From Diploscapter coronatus (taxonomy: Eukaryota; Nematoda; Chromadorea; Rhabditida; Rhabditidae): a DNA stretch of 64,000 bases. The number at the start of each line of letters is the position of its first letter. The stretch's first letter is position 1. Both the position numbers and the translations under genes were made by a program. The notes under the pieces were generated by a model that did not search any database, was not told where the DNA came from, and saw only the letters and a program-made list of their open reading frames with translations. The DNA lies in the NCBI GenBank assembly GCA_964036155.1, contig OZ038423.1, positions 73,981,249-74,045,248 on the forward strand, read 5' to 3'. This document shows positions 32,017-44,796 of this stretch, piece by piece.

Positions 32017-35000
32017 CTATATGACATCTTTCAAAGTCCTAATAGCGCAATTTATCGAATATTGCACCACTGAAAGTTGCTCTGCGATGTCGCTGGCCGC
32101 TTTCTGTTTTTCTTCCGAAGTCTTCGCCCTTTTGTATTCGTCAATCTAAATTGCTTAATGAAAATAAAATGACTTTTTCCACGAAAAACCTCAATTTATT
32201 CCCTCGCAATTTTTGCGAAGAATCCGTCACGGTCTGTCAAAAGATGCGTAGAACTGAATTTTCTAGCTTCTAATACACACGCTATTTTTCTCCTTGCAAT
32301 TTTGTGTTTTCGCCTAAGGATTTATTACCGGATATTTTTTTCAAAATTCTGGAACCCATTTATTATAAAGGGGACTTGTGGTTATAAGAAATGAGTTACC
32401 GAGTTTTGAAACCATGCTTGCGCTAAGAAATCCTTAGGAAAAACCAATTCGACCACGACAATGCACCAATTTACACTGTTTTGACAGACCGTGCCGTAAA
32501 TGTGCAATGGATATTTATTCACTTTCAGTCTTGTCAAATTCCTTGTTTTTTCATCTTTACCGAATAGTCGTCTATCTACAATATTAGATTTAAAAAATGC
32601 ATACCGCGTCGAATACTCCAGTCATCACTTTGCTCGCGTAGGAGTTTTCAGCGCTCACCGAGAACAGAACATGCCTCGATTCTGGAGCATTCGGAATTCC
32701 ACGTGGATTGATGAAGCACCGAGAGATACTGAAATCATTAGTTATCAAAATACGAGAGAATCGACGTGTACCCCATTTGACGCTCATTTATGCCCGATAT
32801 AGAACGCGAATCGAATGGGTTTTGAGCAAAGGCATAGTAGGCGAATTGTTTGTTCGTATCGAATGTCAGAGTTGTGTTGTAGAATTCCTGAGTTTGTAAA
32901 AAGAATGTTCAATGTGCTCAACTCCTCCTACGTGAGCTTTGAGCTTCAAATATTTGAGCTGATCCTTGATCGCTGTTCCCATATCATTCCTTTTCAATCT
33001 TATTTCACTGTTAATCGCCTTCTCCACATCTTTGAGGTACAGTCGAATGATGGCTTCTGCGAACATAGTGTGGTTGAAGGGAAGAATGACGTCGTCAGCA
33101 AATCGTCTTGTCAGTTCTCCCCACAGTTGGCCGATGCCTCGATGAACCTGGAGTGCCGATTATTTGTTGTGCTTGATGATAATGACATCGATTCGACATG
33201 TGTTATTGTGACTTACAGCGAAATTGTCAACATCCAACAAGTGTTCATTTGTGAATGGAGTCTCGTACAAAGTGTGGTAGAGAGGATAGCTATTGTTGGA
33301 TTGAGATCTATTTGCCGAAGAGAAGTCGATCACAGGAATGCCTGAAGAAAATCGGTCAATTCGGCGAATTCCTTGGCTCATGATCAGTTATAAATGATTT
33401 GAAATTGTGCCTGAATAGGTGAGAAAAGGCTTGTGGTCTGAATTTCCTCCTGGCAGATTCATTTGTGGGATATTTGGGAACAAGGAATCATTTCGTGGAG
33501 ATGTCTAAAATAAGAATTTGAGATTTTTTTTCAAACCAAAAAGATTTTCTTTCGAATCTTGTCGTACCTTGATAAAGGTGTCGTACAGCGACGTTCTTCC
33601 TGCCCTCCTTTCTTTTTCCGAAAAATTAGGGATAGTTTTCGTAGCTTCAGTGACAATCTGGTAGAATTCAGGAGTAGTTCTTACGCCTCTGAATATGTTC
33701 ATTTTAGATTTATTTGTAGATTTACAAAAAGAAGAGTTTCGTACATTGTATGGTTCATATAGAGGCAGTCCATGTTAATATAAACAACGGCTCTCTGCCT
33801 CAAAATTTCGTCGAATTCTTCCACGAATTCAGTTGAACCGATCAGGCCGTATTCTTCGGAATCCCACGCATTGAATACAATCGATCGTGCTGAATTATTT
33901 GACAACTTCTTATTTCAATTCAAAGTTTTATAATTCTCTAACATTAAACCACATTTACATCTCAAATAAAAGAAAGTCCTTTAACTAACCTGGCTTCCAT
34001 CCTGTTTCGTTCATTGTTTGGACCATAGCTCGTGCCACTTCTGCCAGAACGGCTGTGCCCGAATTTGGATCTACGCTGCCGTATACCTGAATAAATGCTT
34101 TGACTATTCCACGATTTTCAGGGCTTAAAGTTTGAGACCCGGACACGGTGTGTATTTTGCCGCGTCCAAGTTCGTGTCCAGACAAAATTTCAAGCCCTGA
34201 TGATTTCGTCTTAACTCACCCATGCATCGAAATGATTTCCAACCAAGACGTATCGATCTGGCTCGTCACGACCCCTGATATACCCAATCACATTTCGTAC
34301 TGTTCTGAAGTTAACTTGGTTGGTGCTAAAACTTGCATCTCATCAAACTTTAGCTCTAAACTGCTATGCACATCGATAGTAATTTTTTCGTCATTGCTGA
34401 AACCAGGTCCAGTTTTGTATGTCACGTTGATGTATCCTAAACCACTGATGAAAATCGGAGGAAGATATGAGAGATCAAACATAACTCCCAATTCGATCCT
34501 TTTTAGTCTTATTATTTTTATTTATCGGAAATGCATTCTCGTTTGAAAATGATAAAGTAGTGAGTTCACTAACGTTTGGAAAAAAAAATATTTTGACGAG
34601 CTACTAACTTATAAATTATGAGGAACGTTATGACTTACCTTGCCAATTCTTCGGAACGGGTCGGCCCGTCATTCGTGAGAGAATCTTGTAGGCAGTCGTA
34701 TATGAGATCGGTAAGGCTGGGATGCTCGGGATGATGCCATCTTTCTTCGCCTGGAGTTTTACGACGATTTTCAGATAAAACTTTCTTAAGTTTACCTTTT
34801 CTATATCTCTCGTCTTGTAAATGGTTGGTTTAGCTGGATATAGTGGAGTAAGAGGATCGCCAACTATCTTCATGATTGAACCTCTTTGAACGCCGTCATT
34901 CGGCATCCAAATTCCATGAGGATAAACTGTTTCTGGAGATAGTTTTCTCTTGTAAATACCGATCAATTGAAAAAAAACAAATGGCATACATAGAGGGGCC

Positions 35001-36863
35001 AAGTCTCCCTTTTGAGAGAAAAAAAAACGCATGAAATTTTCCGACGTTCCAATTACAGTTAATTACCCCGTTAATTGGTCGATAACTTCACGAAACCAAG
35101 ACACTGATTAGGGTAATAGAGGACGCTCGAAATGATGGCATCGTCGGTTTTTCGAAAAAAACACTTGGCCTCTCTAGATACGATTCTATTAAGTTGACAA
35201 CTTGCCTGGATCAACTCCGGTTGGAGCGACTTCTTCTGGGTCAGAGAAGAGAATTGCACCGATGGCGCCATTCTGTTGAGCCATGCTGACTTTATTTCCT
35301 CGGAAGCCATTTCCGTATCTCATCATGGCAATTTTGCCCTGCATGACAGGATGAATAAAATCAAACTTGCAAAAAACTCTCACCTTGACTGATATTCCCA
35401 TATTCTTGAGATGTGTGTAATCTGTCGTTGTCCCGTAATTCACGTAAACGACATCGCTTGTAACTGTTCCTGGAGCTGCGTAAGCTAACCATTGTATTCC
35501 AGCTTCTAAATTTTCGATATTGTTGACGGGATACTTCACTATGTCCATACTCGGATCACTTTGTTCTTCTTTGATAATTGATGGCGAAAATCCCGAAGTC
35601 TTCCAAAGCACACTGCCCGATTTATCCTTCATCGTCACTGTGTTTGGATTGTCGTAGTCGGGATACGATAGGAGTACTTCATATGAATTAGTATGCACGT
35701 CTGAAATACTAAACTATATTTTCACTAAAGATGACCGAGAATGCATGAAGATTTTATTTTTTTAAATTTGAAATTGTAAATCGAATTTCGTGCACTCCCT
35801 GAAAATAATGAATACAGGATGCGCCAAAAGTCTGGGCTGCTTTTGGCTTTATGTTAAATTTCATCACCAGTGAGATAGGTGCTAAAATTTTTCCGAGTCC
35901 TGATTATCTCTTCTTCAATGCGAACTTTGTCGGCATAATTTTGATTGCACCTGGCTATGATTAATCTAAGATATTTGCTGCGTCGAGTTGCAATTCAAAA
36001 AGATCAGACTTTTGGCGCACTCTGTCGAAGAAAAACCTTCAAGTCCAGCCTCTTTCCACATTTGCTGAATGATTTCTGCTACTCTCTTGTTCGCATCAGT
36101 GCCCGCAACATGGGGATGTTTCGTCAGAGCTCGCAAATTCTGCTTTATTCGCTCGGCATCTATCGCGTCAATCAAGTGCCTGCTATGGCGACTGTGCATA
36201 TCTGAATATGTTTAGCTTTTCTTTTATTCATAGCTCGAATAGGTACTTTATTGCAGAGGATTCGATCAAATTCCTTATTTCTTATTCTTTCAAAGTCATA
36301 TAAACTCAGATAAAAATTCGTCCTTTTCCACACATCTTATCATCAGGAAGATTTACAGGGTAAATCAACTTGACTATGCTCGTTACGAGAATTTAGGTAA
36401 AAATCTCCATCGTGCCTTGTGATCTCACAATTTGGATTCAAAGTCTCTCCACTGTGAAACTTTGCTCCTGCAGCGAGTAATGAAATGCTTATGTTCGCAA
36501 TAACGTACGCTATTTTTTTATTTGTGAATGTTTGTAGCGCAAAGTGGGAATCTAGACTTCGGTACCAAACTGTTGATCAGAAAGAACGGTGAGGATTTTT
36601 AATCTAAATTTCCTTGATGCGCAGGTTCGAATTGACTTACCAGTAAATATGAACTGAATCTATTGGTAACACTGTAAACCCTCCCTATCAGATAATTTAA
36701 ATAATTGATGAGAATTGTCACAGAACTTCCTGATCAATCTATTACCATCGATTGTGAGCGGTCTGGCGACTTTATGGCGTCTTTCGGAATGATGTTTTCC
36801 CAATAGCGTAACTCCAATGATCAACAGAATCGCGACAGCAATGAACCCATAGATTTTGATCAT
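32017..36863 (-). CDS. Glutamate carboxypeptidase II / NAALADase (M28B peptidase)
   Basis: Seventeen exons join in frame to 773 residues: 36863-36746, 36201-36037, 35700-35384, 35338-35206, 34932-34796, 34750-34639, 34436-34349, 34304-34220, 34086-33990, 33889-33745, 33688-33568, 33504-33411, 33341-33217, 33147-32932, 32887-32772, 32728-32605, 32145-32017. Human GCPII has 750 residues with the same order: short cytosolic tail, one membrane helix (about 5-21), protease-associated domain ([16 protein letters not shown]), M28 domain, helical C terminus. The two-zinc ligands are all present: H381 (GNHFDAW), D391 (SVDPNSG), E429/E430 (WDSEEYG), D458 (YINMD), H560 ([10 protein letters not shown]). 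Family enzymes release C-terminal glutamate from N-acetyl-aspartyl-glutamate or folyl-polyglutamates at the cell surface; substrate here is not determinable. Introns 4 and 12 have GC donors. Introns hold two transposons. Confidence 0.95.
34993..35174. mobile_element. Short inverted-repeat transposon in carboxypeptidase intron 4
   Basis: The ends GAGGGGCCAAGT and ACTTGGCCTCTC are inverted, flanked by TA on both sides. It is related, in the other orientation, to 40157-40334. Confidence 0.65.
35815..36024. mobile_element. mariner-type MITE in carboxypeptidase intron 2
   Basis: The left end is TA-CAGGATGCGCCAAAAGTC, and the right end is the inverted match CAGACTTTTGGCGCACTCTG. This terminus is typical of mariner-derived elements. 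It ends only 12 bases from the exon 2 donor. The right TA is lost. Confidence 0.65.
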
Positions 36864-36889
36864 CGGTCTTCCGAATGGATCTTTGGCTG

Positions 36890-36897
36890 CTGAATAT
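36890..36897 (-). promoter_or_regulatory. Candidate trans-splice acceptor of the carboxypeptidase gene
   Basis: ATATTCAG lies 26 bases before the ATG at 36863. No donor is paired with it. Confidence 0.35.
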
Positions 36898-38337
36898 TCG
36901 ATAGCGTTACTTTCTCAAATTATTTCATCTGATTGCCTGGAGCTCGTTTAGCACCGATCCCAACATACGGCATCGTGACTTTCTGAATTACTTCGAAAGA
37001 GAAATTACCAATTTATTGTTTCATCAAATTCGAACGAAGTAGTTTCCTAAATGATCGAAATTTACTAATTTTTGACGAATAAGAAAAATTAAAACCACAG
37101 ATCATCAAATATCGAAATTATAGAGGCGACGGGAGTTGGAAGAACCGAGATACAAAGGTGATTTGAAGAAGAAAAAGGCACGCGAGTGCATGATTGCCTA
37201 TGATACAAGGGTAGATCGCTTTATATTGGTCATTTCGCATTGATTTCCTGAGAAGTAGTACAGAAAGGGGGAAGCGGTAATAAAAGAGTGATAATGGAAG
37301 AGAAAACACACATATTGTGCAAGAAATGCTTGCATAGTTTGTAGAAGAGAAACAGATGAAAATAGAGTGTAAAAGAATTTTTGATTGAGAAAGGTCAAAT
37401 ATTGCAACAACAAAAAATGGGAAGAATATGGACGTGATATGCCTAGGGAGTAGGAAGAAAAGAGACATTGAGCAGGGAATGAAGATGTTATCAAAGTTGT
37501 CTAATGGGGGAATAGCCTTCCAGTGCCTTTCAGTTGCATTGCACCAGTTGCTCTGATACTACAAACACACAAAACATAATAGGGAAGAGAAAAAGAAATA
37601 GCATAATAAATGCTCTGCACAATCTGAATTATTACTCACCTGAGATTGGCTTCCAATCTGTCAATGGTAGATACTGGATTTGTTTCAAATTTTTGCAATT
37701 CAGTGAAGACTTCCAATAAAGTAAAGTTCTATCATTTTGTAGATGCTTATGATCATTAAAATGGTAAATCGTCATAATCATAACGGTTGAGAAGATATAG
37801 ATAAAGCATAAATAATGAAATATGTACAATTTCTCATGTAATATCTTCAACGATAATGTTAACTTGTCTAAAATTTTATGAATGTAAAATATTGCCATCA
37901 GAATGTCAACTACAAACCATCATAATACAACAATACTAAGAAAACTAGTTGAAGAATTAGCAAGAACCAATTTTGATAACGAAAATCGAAGCCTAAAGAT
38001 CAGTATGCATAATTTAATCAGATACATGAAAATTAAAATAATTATCATTAATATGCTCAGGTAAAGTCATTGAAGGGCCAATGAGAGTAATTATCTATTT
38101 TTATGATTTGATGCAATGAGATTAAAATTGAAAAATGAGTTTTTACATCATTATATAAAAAACAAAATCATATGTAGCAATTTGGCATATTGACTAGAAA
38201 GAAGGCTAGCATTTTATTTTGTGTTTTGTGCCTAGATTTAGACAAATTATTTATTTGAGAACTAGGCTTATCACAAACATATTTTATGGGATAATATTTT
38301 TAAAGATCATTCATTGAGGTTAGAAATTTGACATTTA
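36898..38337. other. Intergenic, no gene recognised
   Basis: Frames of 98 to 116 residues at 37118-37494 are hydrophobic and low-complexity without exon signals. Sequence near 38210-38300 is duplicated at about 42880-42970, linked to the receptor gene pair. Confidence 0.5.
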
Positions 38338-41300
38338 TTATGCAATTGCAGCTATATTTCGATTCGATGATGGATGAATCTGATTATTACGATTATTGCG
38401 GCTGATCATGGACGTCAAAGGTCTCAGTCTATTGTTCCTCCTGAAATTCATCATTAAAACTAAGAAAAAACATTGTTGGGAAGTTTTCTTTATCGTCGTC
38501 GGATTTAAACAATTTTGAGATTGAAAGTATTCGAATTAGCTCTTGCAAACTAAATCAATATCGTGAAGTTCATGTCAGCTGAATTCAAAACTACGCAATT
38601 AACATCTAAAAATTAACCATTTTTAGTAGTATAATTACATACATTTTCGAGAAATATTACCTAATGGCTTGGCGTCGTTTCGGACTAGCAACTATAAACG
38701 AAAGTGGCATAGTTATGCACGACAAGTATGCGTCAAATATCCGTGAAATTATGAAAGCACCCTCATATCCTTTGAACATGTAATTCATGTTTGATACTTA
38801 AAGTTTTGTTTCATTTTGAACATGCTTTTAAATTATTACCATGACATAAGCATACCACTAAAACGCTAATCGTTGATGTCTAAATTAATTTTTATGATTA
38901 TTTTTGTATATGAAATAATTACATAATTTAAATGTCGTAAATCAGATCACTCAATAGAAAAGTGAATTTAGTTGTACTGGCAGTAACCCCTATCCACAAA
39001 ATGGGTGTATATCACTGCGCACCAAAGATTTTAGTGCACAGTGACTGTTTCCCGTTTATCATCTTCGGACTAAAGTGTTCCTTAAATCCTTTTTCTCGCT
39101 GATTTCAATCTCAATACATTATCATTTCTTCGACAATGTTATAACCATGATAAATTAGAGTTGAATTGGTATTTGTAAAAGCCCAATTAAAGTTAGGCCT
39201 TAAAGAGTATCCCGGATCAGGTTTTGCATCCTGTCCCTGTGATGTCCGAGTTTAACAGTCAAAGAGATCAAATAAACCGATTGTGTTAATTTACTTACAT
39301 GCTGCACGCATAAAGGTATCATGGTGTATAATATTCTTCGATTATCGGATTTATATTTCGAACTTGACGATAATTTTGTCAAATCACGAAATTTGAAATA
39401 TAGAACAAAATAGAGAAGCGAGGCAATGAGAGCCAGAATATCCAAAAATGAGTATGATACCTAAATATACTGAATTATTATGCGATTTCTAATGCATCAA
39501 AAATGAAAAATAAAATAGAATGAAGTAACGTAAGAAAGGGTTATCACAATGTCGAACAAAGTTCTTGGATAATCCTCATTCTGTGTCGACATCAAAAATT
39601 CCAAAATCTGTATTCTGCACTGATCGAATTAACTGAATTTTGAAAACACATATACACGTGGAAAACATGAAACTGCTAAATTTCAGCCAAATCTGAAGAA
39701 GTGCAAGCGACTTTTCTAAACATTGACTCAAGGATAGAGGATAGGTGACTCGAAACTTGTCTCCTATTGTATTATAATCTGTCGATAAATCGACCTAAAT
39801 ATTGTAGTTTGTACCCGGCTTCTGCCTTCAAGAAAGTAGCCGGCTTTTGCTTTCAAGAAAAGGCGAGACAGACCATTTACCCACTCTCCTCTCGTTCGTC
39901 TGTCTGGTCTTTTCTGCCACGAGTTTAGAGGGAGATGGGGAGACTGAGCCCCTGAGACCCTTTCGCTGATTTCCCATTTTACTTAATTCAATTATTTGTA
40001 TTGTTTTGCTTTCGCTTTTGTTAATAAACGGTTTAATTACCCAAGTTTGAGGTACTGACATCTTCTACTGCTAACCGATTGTCCTAACCCCTAAACACTC
40101 CTTAACCGGACGGACGTAACGGATTGATCACCTGCTTACGTTTAACTACATAATCAGAGAGGCCAAGTGGTCTTTTTTTCTTCGAAAAACCAACGACACC
40201 ATCATTTCGGACCCATTTTATTACCCTATTTGATATTTTGGTTTCATGAAATTACCAACTAATTAACGATAATTGAAACGGCGGAAAATTCATGCGTTCT
40301 TTCTCCCTCTTGAAAGAAGTCGACTTGGTCTCTCTAATCATAACACTTTACGTATGGTTAAAGTATTGAAAACGTGATGTCTTCAACTTACAACTAGAAT
40401 TAGTCCATATTCTAATTTTTCATAGTAAAATATAAATAGGATCATAATAATAAAATTCACTAGATTTAGAATTATCGCAAACGCTATAATGCAACGAATG
40501 ATCCTTTCCAAATTATCCCTGCAATTTTCACTGTATTAATAGTGCAAATGGTTTTTCACTTACTTGGTAAGTAGATTTGTTAGTCGTGGTAGTTCATATG
40601 TGAGCACAAGTCGTTGGATAATGAGGCAGATGCTAAGCAATGCTACGGCTGAACTCACTATCGGAATCAAGAAGACGAGGTAAATGACGAGATAACAAAC
40701 CCATATGATAGTTTGCACAAAAACATATAAATCTAGCAAATCTTTAGCCTGTAATTGATAGAATGATGAAATGGTTTTTTGTATATATGACGAAATGAGA
40801 AAATGATAGTATGGCGTTTTAAATCGAGAGTATTTATGAAATAGTGTAGGCAATAATCGAACTTCAAACGTTTCCAATTCAAGAACTCATTTCGTCATTT
40901 GCGAACTTCTTACCCAACTAATATCAGTAGAATTGTTCTTATATAAGTCTAAATTACTTTTCTAAAAATTAGTATACAGTGGCGGTCAAAAGTTTGGAAC
41001 AATAGTGATTATGAATGTAGCCTGTTAGGACCAATAATTGTAGATAAATTCGAGTGGAAATTGGCAAGAATTCTCAATACAGTGTAACGGGATCGAACTG
41101 TGATTACGATTACTGTCTATATCCCTAACTCTCTCATCTCTAGCTTTGCATGCTCCTCCCCTTGCCATGAAAGTCCCTTCCCAGTCTTACCTAGAGGATT
41201 CCTCCAGTCCACCCCTAGGCAGAACTCAGGCTCTGTCCATCCTACTGTATTTCACCTAATTTCCGTTTTATCTAATTATTTAGTCGACTAGCATGAATAA

Positions 41301-42170
41301 ATAAAAGTAGGAAATACAAATTACTGTTTCACCTTTCATATGTTAAAAGTCGTAAGTTAATCCCAGCACTTGTATGAGAGTAAATTGCACCATCTCTTCT
41401 ATTTCCTCTCTGAATGACACCTAACTGCAAGTTTGCTTTCTCCTGTTCCCTCTCACTACACTATTGGATTCACATATTCTCCTATGCTGAATATTAAACA
41501 TAAACTATCTCCTAAAATCTCAATCATACTAGGAGAATTAATACAATGTTCGAAAGTCAAGGTATTTCTATATCCTAGAGAGTGAAAAAGTATTACAGCA
41601 GAGAAGAATATGTGTGCGAAGTTTCATTCTAATTAATCCGCAATTATGAGACATATCAGTCTGCATTCATAATGATAATTTTTCAAAACTTTCGATCGCC
41701 ACTGTATAGAGAAATTTTAACGAGCGCGAATTACCAGATAAATATAGAACTAATACAAATATAAAGTCCGTGACAAATGTTGTTAATGAGAATGCAACTA
41801 ACACAACCATGAGGTAATCTGCCAATCTTCTCATTTGATAATATATTGGATAATAAGGCGCCTATAATCAATAATTTTATAATATTTACCAAATAAATCA
41901 AATTACATCCTTTAATTCCAGTAATTCGCTATCGGAAATTCTTAACAGTAGATTAAGTATAATAGTTGGAAAAATAGATATAATGAAGGGAATAGTCCAC
42001 AACAAGAATGTATCTCCAACTTGTTTAATGAGTTGAATACCATCTAACACTGAAAAATCATATTTTAATTAAGACCCTACAAAATGTTTCATATAGAGAT
42101 ATTATTATGAAGATTTTTACTCCTTAAATTAATATATCTTACTGTCATTATTATATCCTTTCATTTTCAT
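38338..42170 (-). CDS. Seven-helix chemoreceptor-like protein
   Basis: Nine exons: 42170-42143, 42049-41907, 41861-41735, 40961-40914, 40748-40564, 40518-40395, 39460-39299, 38761-38661, 38440-38338, about 340 residues. Successive hydrophobic stretches include LLWTIPFIISIFPTIILNLL, VCYLVIYLVFLIPIVSSAVA, CIIAFAIILNLVNFIIMILF and LALIASLLYFVLYFKF. An extracellular NNST glycosylation site lies in exon 4. The tail TMPLSFIVASPKRRQAIRR is a typical receptor end. This resembles nematode serpentine chemoreceptors, but I cannot assign a class. All junctions agree in phase except exon 3 to exon 4, which is off by one base. A Tc1-type element sits in that intron, so the gene may be damaged or a small exon missed. 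The exon 8 acceptor (ATGAG) is weak. A CAG acceptor 11 bases before the ATG suggests trans-splicing. Confidence 0.65.
39803..40150 (+). mobile_element. Solo LTR-like element containing an SL1 sequence
   Basis: It begins TGTAGTTTGTACCC and ends GTTTAACTACA. It contains AATAAA (40023-40028), followed directly by 22 bases identical to SL1. Its 3' third aligns with the relic at 16036-16342. No internal retrotransposon sequence and no clear target duplication. It lies in intron 6 of the receptor gene, in the opposite orientation. Confidence 0.5.
40030..40051 (+). other. 22 bases identical to nematode SL1 exon
   Basis: The block begins GGTTTAATTACCC and ends AAGTTTGAG, matching the canonical SL1 leader at all 22 positions, and is followed by GT (GTACTGAC). 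The downstream sequence does not look like an SL RNA, because it has no Sm site and no three-hairpin layout. It lies inside the LTR-like element. Confidence 0.85.
40157..40334. mobile_element. Short inverted-repeat transposon (178 bp)
   Basis: The ends GAGAGGCCAAGTGG and CGACTTGGTCTCTC are inverted. TAATCA is duplicated on both sides. It is inserted at the end of the LTR-like element. Same family as 34993-35174. Confidence 0.7.
40977..41704. mobile_element. Tc1/mariner-type non-autonomous element (728 bp)
   Basis: The left end is TA-CAGTGGCGGTCAAAAGTTT, and the right end is the inverted CTTTCGATCGCCACTG-TA. Both are flanked by TA, the Tc1/mariner target. No transposase frame remains. Without it, receptor intron 3 would be only about 45 bases. 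Confidence 0.85.
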
Positions 42171-42181
42171 AGGTAAAATTA

Positions 42182-42189
42182 CTGAACAA
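42182..42189 (-). promoter_or_regulatory. Candidate trans-splice acceptor of the receptor gene
   Basis: TTGTTCAG lies 11 bases before the ATG at 42170, with no paired donor. Confidence 0.45.
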
Positions 42190-42412
42190 TTAGACAATTT
42201 TATAAGTACCAATAGAGTCGAAATTTATCACGCTTTCTTGATACCTTCTAGAAAGACTTCAAGTTATATACTTCAGTCGACAGGTGAATTAGAACGAGAT
42301 TAGAAACAAAATCTATTTATTCCATTTCCTTCGTCTTGATGCAAATAAAATATCATCGACTTTAGAATTCCATTAATATTTAACGAAAAGATATATTTTA
42401 TTATTATGGAAT

Positions 42413-42599
42413 CTGAGGAGGTAGATACTGTATATTATTTGCAGCTCGCTTTTGCACGAGTCACGCCTCTCTTTCTCCTCACTCTTTCCTTCTCCCTTTT
42501 CGTTGTTATCTCTTTCGTCTCTTCAGCGTGTCCACTATTTTTGGGGGTTGAACCTAGGAGAAAAGAGATGCAAAGAGTGTGCAGTATCTACTTCCTCAG
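42413..42599. mobile_element. Short inverted-repeat transposon (187 bp)
   Basis: CTGAGGAGGTAGATACTG at the left is matched by the inverted CAGTATCTACTTCCTCAG at the right. Same family as 30522-30697. A lone right end of this family (GCAGTATTCACTTACTCAG) ends at 43826. Confidence 0.7.
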
Positions 42600-42859
42600 T
42601 TCATAATATGTATTGAAAATGCTGCGTTTCCTAACTCTTGCTCTCCACTATGAGAAGCGAATGTTTTCCAGAAATGAGCACTCATCAGATTTTTCATCAA
42701 ATATCAAATATGTTACTTGATAATAAATTTTCAGAAAAAAAACTGAAGATAACAATAATTTTACCCTTTATCAATAAAACTTATAATGAGTGAAAGGTAC
42801 GATCTGATTTCCAATTAGTATGCAGTTATTTGGTAGTCATTTAAAATATTCACTAAAGA

Positions 42860-43190
42860 GAAGTCTATAATTTTTACTCAGTGTTTTGTGTCTAGATTTA
42901 CAGACAAATTATTTATTTATGAAACTGTTTTTCACAGCATATCATATGAGCTGATATTTTATATTCTAAATACCATTTACACAGGTGCAGAAACGTAAAA
43001 CGGAAAAAGTTGAAAGGTTCAAGTTAAAAATAATTTTACTAGCAAATGGATGAAATTGATATTTTAAATAGACTAATATACGAAAAATGTCATTGCACTT
43101 CGAAGATACTATTTTGACGCGATATCGGTAGATTCTGATTATTGTTTCTTATCGTAATTAGTTTGTTGTTTCTTCTGAAATAAAGCAAAA
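42860..43190 (-). pseudogene. 3'-end remnant of a second receptor gene
   Basis: The 3' flank of the receptor gene (38210-38300) is duplicated here: TTTTGTGTCTAGATTTACAG and the following ACAAATTATTTATTTA. A TTTCAG acceptor then opens a short frame like the last receptor exon. No other exons are found. It looks like the surviving end of a tandem duplicate. Confidence 0.4.
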
Positions 43191-43349
43191 ACTACAGTAA
43201 TTACTCCAGGTTAAATTGAAAATTTGAAGTTTGATTATTAAATGTTGTTGGTTACAGAGTCTAACTATAAAGATAGAAGAGCATATTTATCTTCAATGTT
43301 TGAAAACGAAGAGTAGTTAATTTATTGTTTCCAACTAATTGAATATTGC

Positions 43350-43662
43350 ACCTAATTAACCAGATAATTGGCCAATTAACTCTCTTCAATGTTTGCTGTT
43401 CATTTTTTGATCGTAAATTTCGTATTTTTCCGTGCAAATTTGATCATTTTCATAAAAAAACGTCTGATCAGCGATTGTTTGTCCAGCAACTTGCAATTCT
43501 AATGGTCTGATGACGACGACGACAACATCTGCATCTTGGAGGAATCAACAATTGACTCAATGAAGATGGGCCCTGATTTAAGAGAAAAAATCGCTAGAAA
43601 AACAAGAAAAATGAACAGCAAACATTAAAGAGAGTTAATTGGCCAACTAGAGAGATAATTAG
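43350..43662. mobile_element. Inverted-repeat element (about 313 bp)
   Basis: CCTAATTAACCAGATAATTG through TGTTTGCTGTTCATTTTT (43351-43408) is repeated in reverse at 43608-43662 with few changes, giving terminal repeats of about 55 bases around 200 bases. Confidence 0.65.
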
Positions 43663-44012
43663 GATATAACTATAAAGATTTTTCGCGAAAATGTCAAGAA
43701 AAATCGAAAAAAGAATTGCGAAAATCGTTTGAAAATGGGGGAATGACGCAATTCGCAGGGCAGGAAAAAGTGGGCGGAGCCTGAGCGAGCGAAATTGCAA
43801 AATGTATGCAGTATTCACTTACTCAGAATAAACTATAATTTGACATTTTGACGACTCGACTTATCGATGTCTTGAACGAAATAACGAATAGCAAAGTAAT
43901 AATATAATGATGAAATCCCAGTTCCTGACTGATTTTGTCGGAGTTTAGGTTTATTTTATTCATTTTTATTGATAATTCTATTATTTTGAGTTTACATTTT
44001 TACGATTTTTAC

Positions 44013-44099
44013 GGCTCTCCATTGGAAAGCGTTCCAAAATTTCTTTAACAACCGTGGAGGTCGTCCTTTGGATTTACCTCAAAGATCTCTATCGAGATA
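44013..44099 (-). ncRNA. Spliced-leader-type RNA, second copy
   Basis: The leader is identical to that at 3912-3933 and ends ATCTTTGAG before the donor GTAAATCC. The first hairpin changes to CTTTGAG/CCAAAGG, while the second hairpin (ACGACC/GGTTGT), Sm site AATTTTGG and 3' hairpin GCTTTCC/GGAGAGC are kept. Differences from the other copy fall outside the leader and Sm site. Confidence 0.72.
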
Positions 44100-44796
44100 G
44101 TTTCTCGGGCTCACCCCCAATATATTTTCCCTCCCTGCACTAAATCTCAGTAGGCGAGGCATCTTTCTCTCCCTCCATTTCCTCGTGCTCCCACTTTCAT
44201 TCGACTAGTTAGAAATTCACTTTCCAACTTCGCCTAGAATCATCTCAGGCTAGAATTTAGCGGAGGGATGGGAATTCTATCGAGTCTGGGACTGTAACGT
44301 CCTCAAGAGTTTTTTGAGCAAGGTAATACTTGCTGTCGACCTCATTTTGGTCGCAATGAAATTTTGGATCACCTCTCAAAGTGAGAGGCCATAAAATGTG
44401 GGTTTTTGTGAAAAATTATGGGAGAGTGAATGTATGGAAATTTGAAAAACAACACAACATTGATCCATTGATCAAATGAAGATAACGAAATTCCGTATTT
44501 TTGAAGCCTTTGAACCATTGAATACTTGGAATTCTGTCAAAGCATACTCGTGATCTCTTGATCTGGTGATTTTTTTGACTAGTTGACTAGGAACATTTTG
44601 AACATTTTTAGATTTGTAGTTCTAATACTGCAATACTGAATATTCAGATGTTAAAAAGTAAACGAATTGAAGCTATTTCATCGTTTCAATCTCCCAAATT
44701 TAAACAGATGAACTGATATAATATGATGGTCCATCTGTGATTTGGAAATGAATAACTTCAGATTTTAGTGTTTTCTGTCTATTTCTTTACCTTTAT

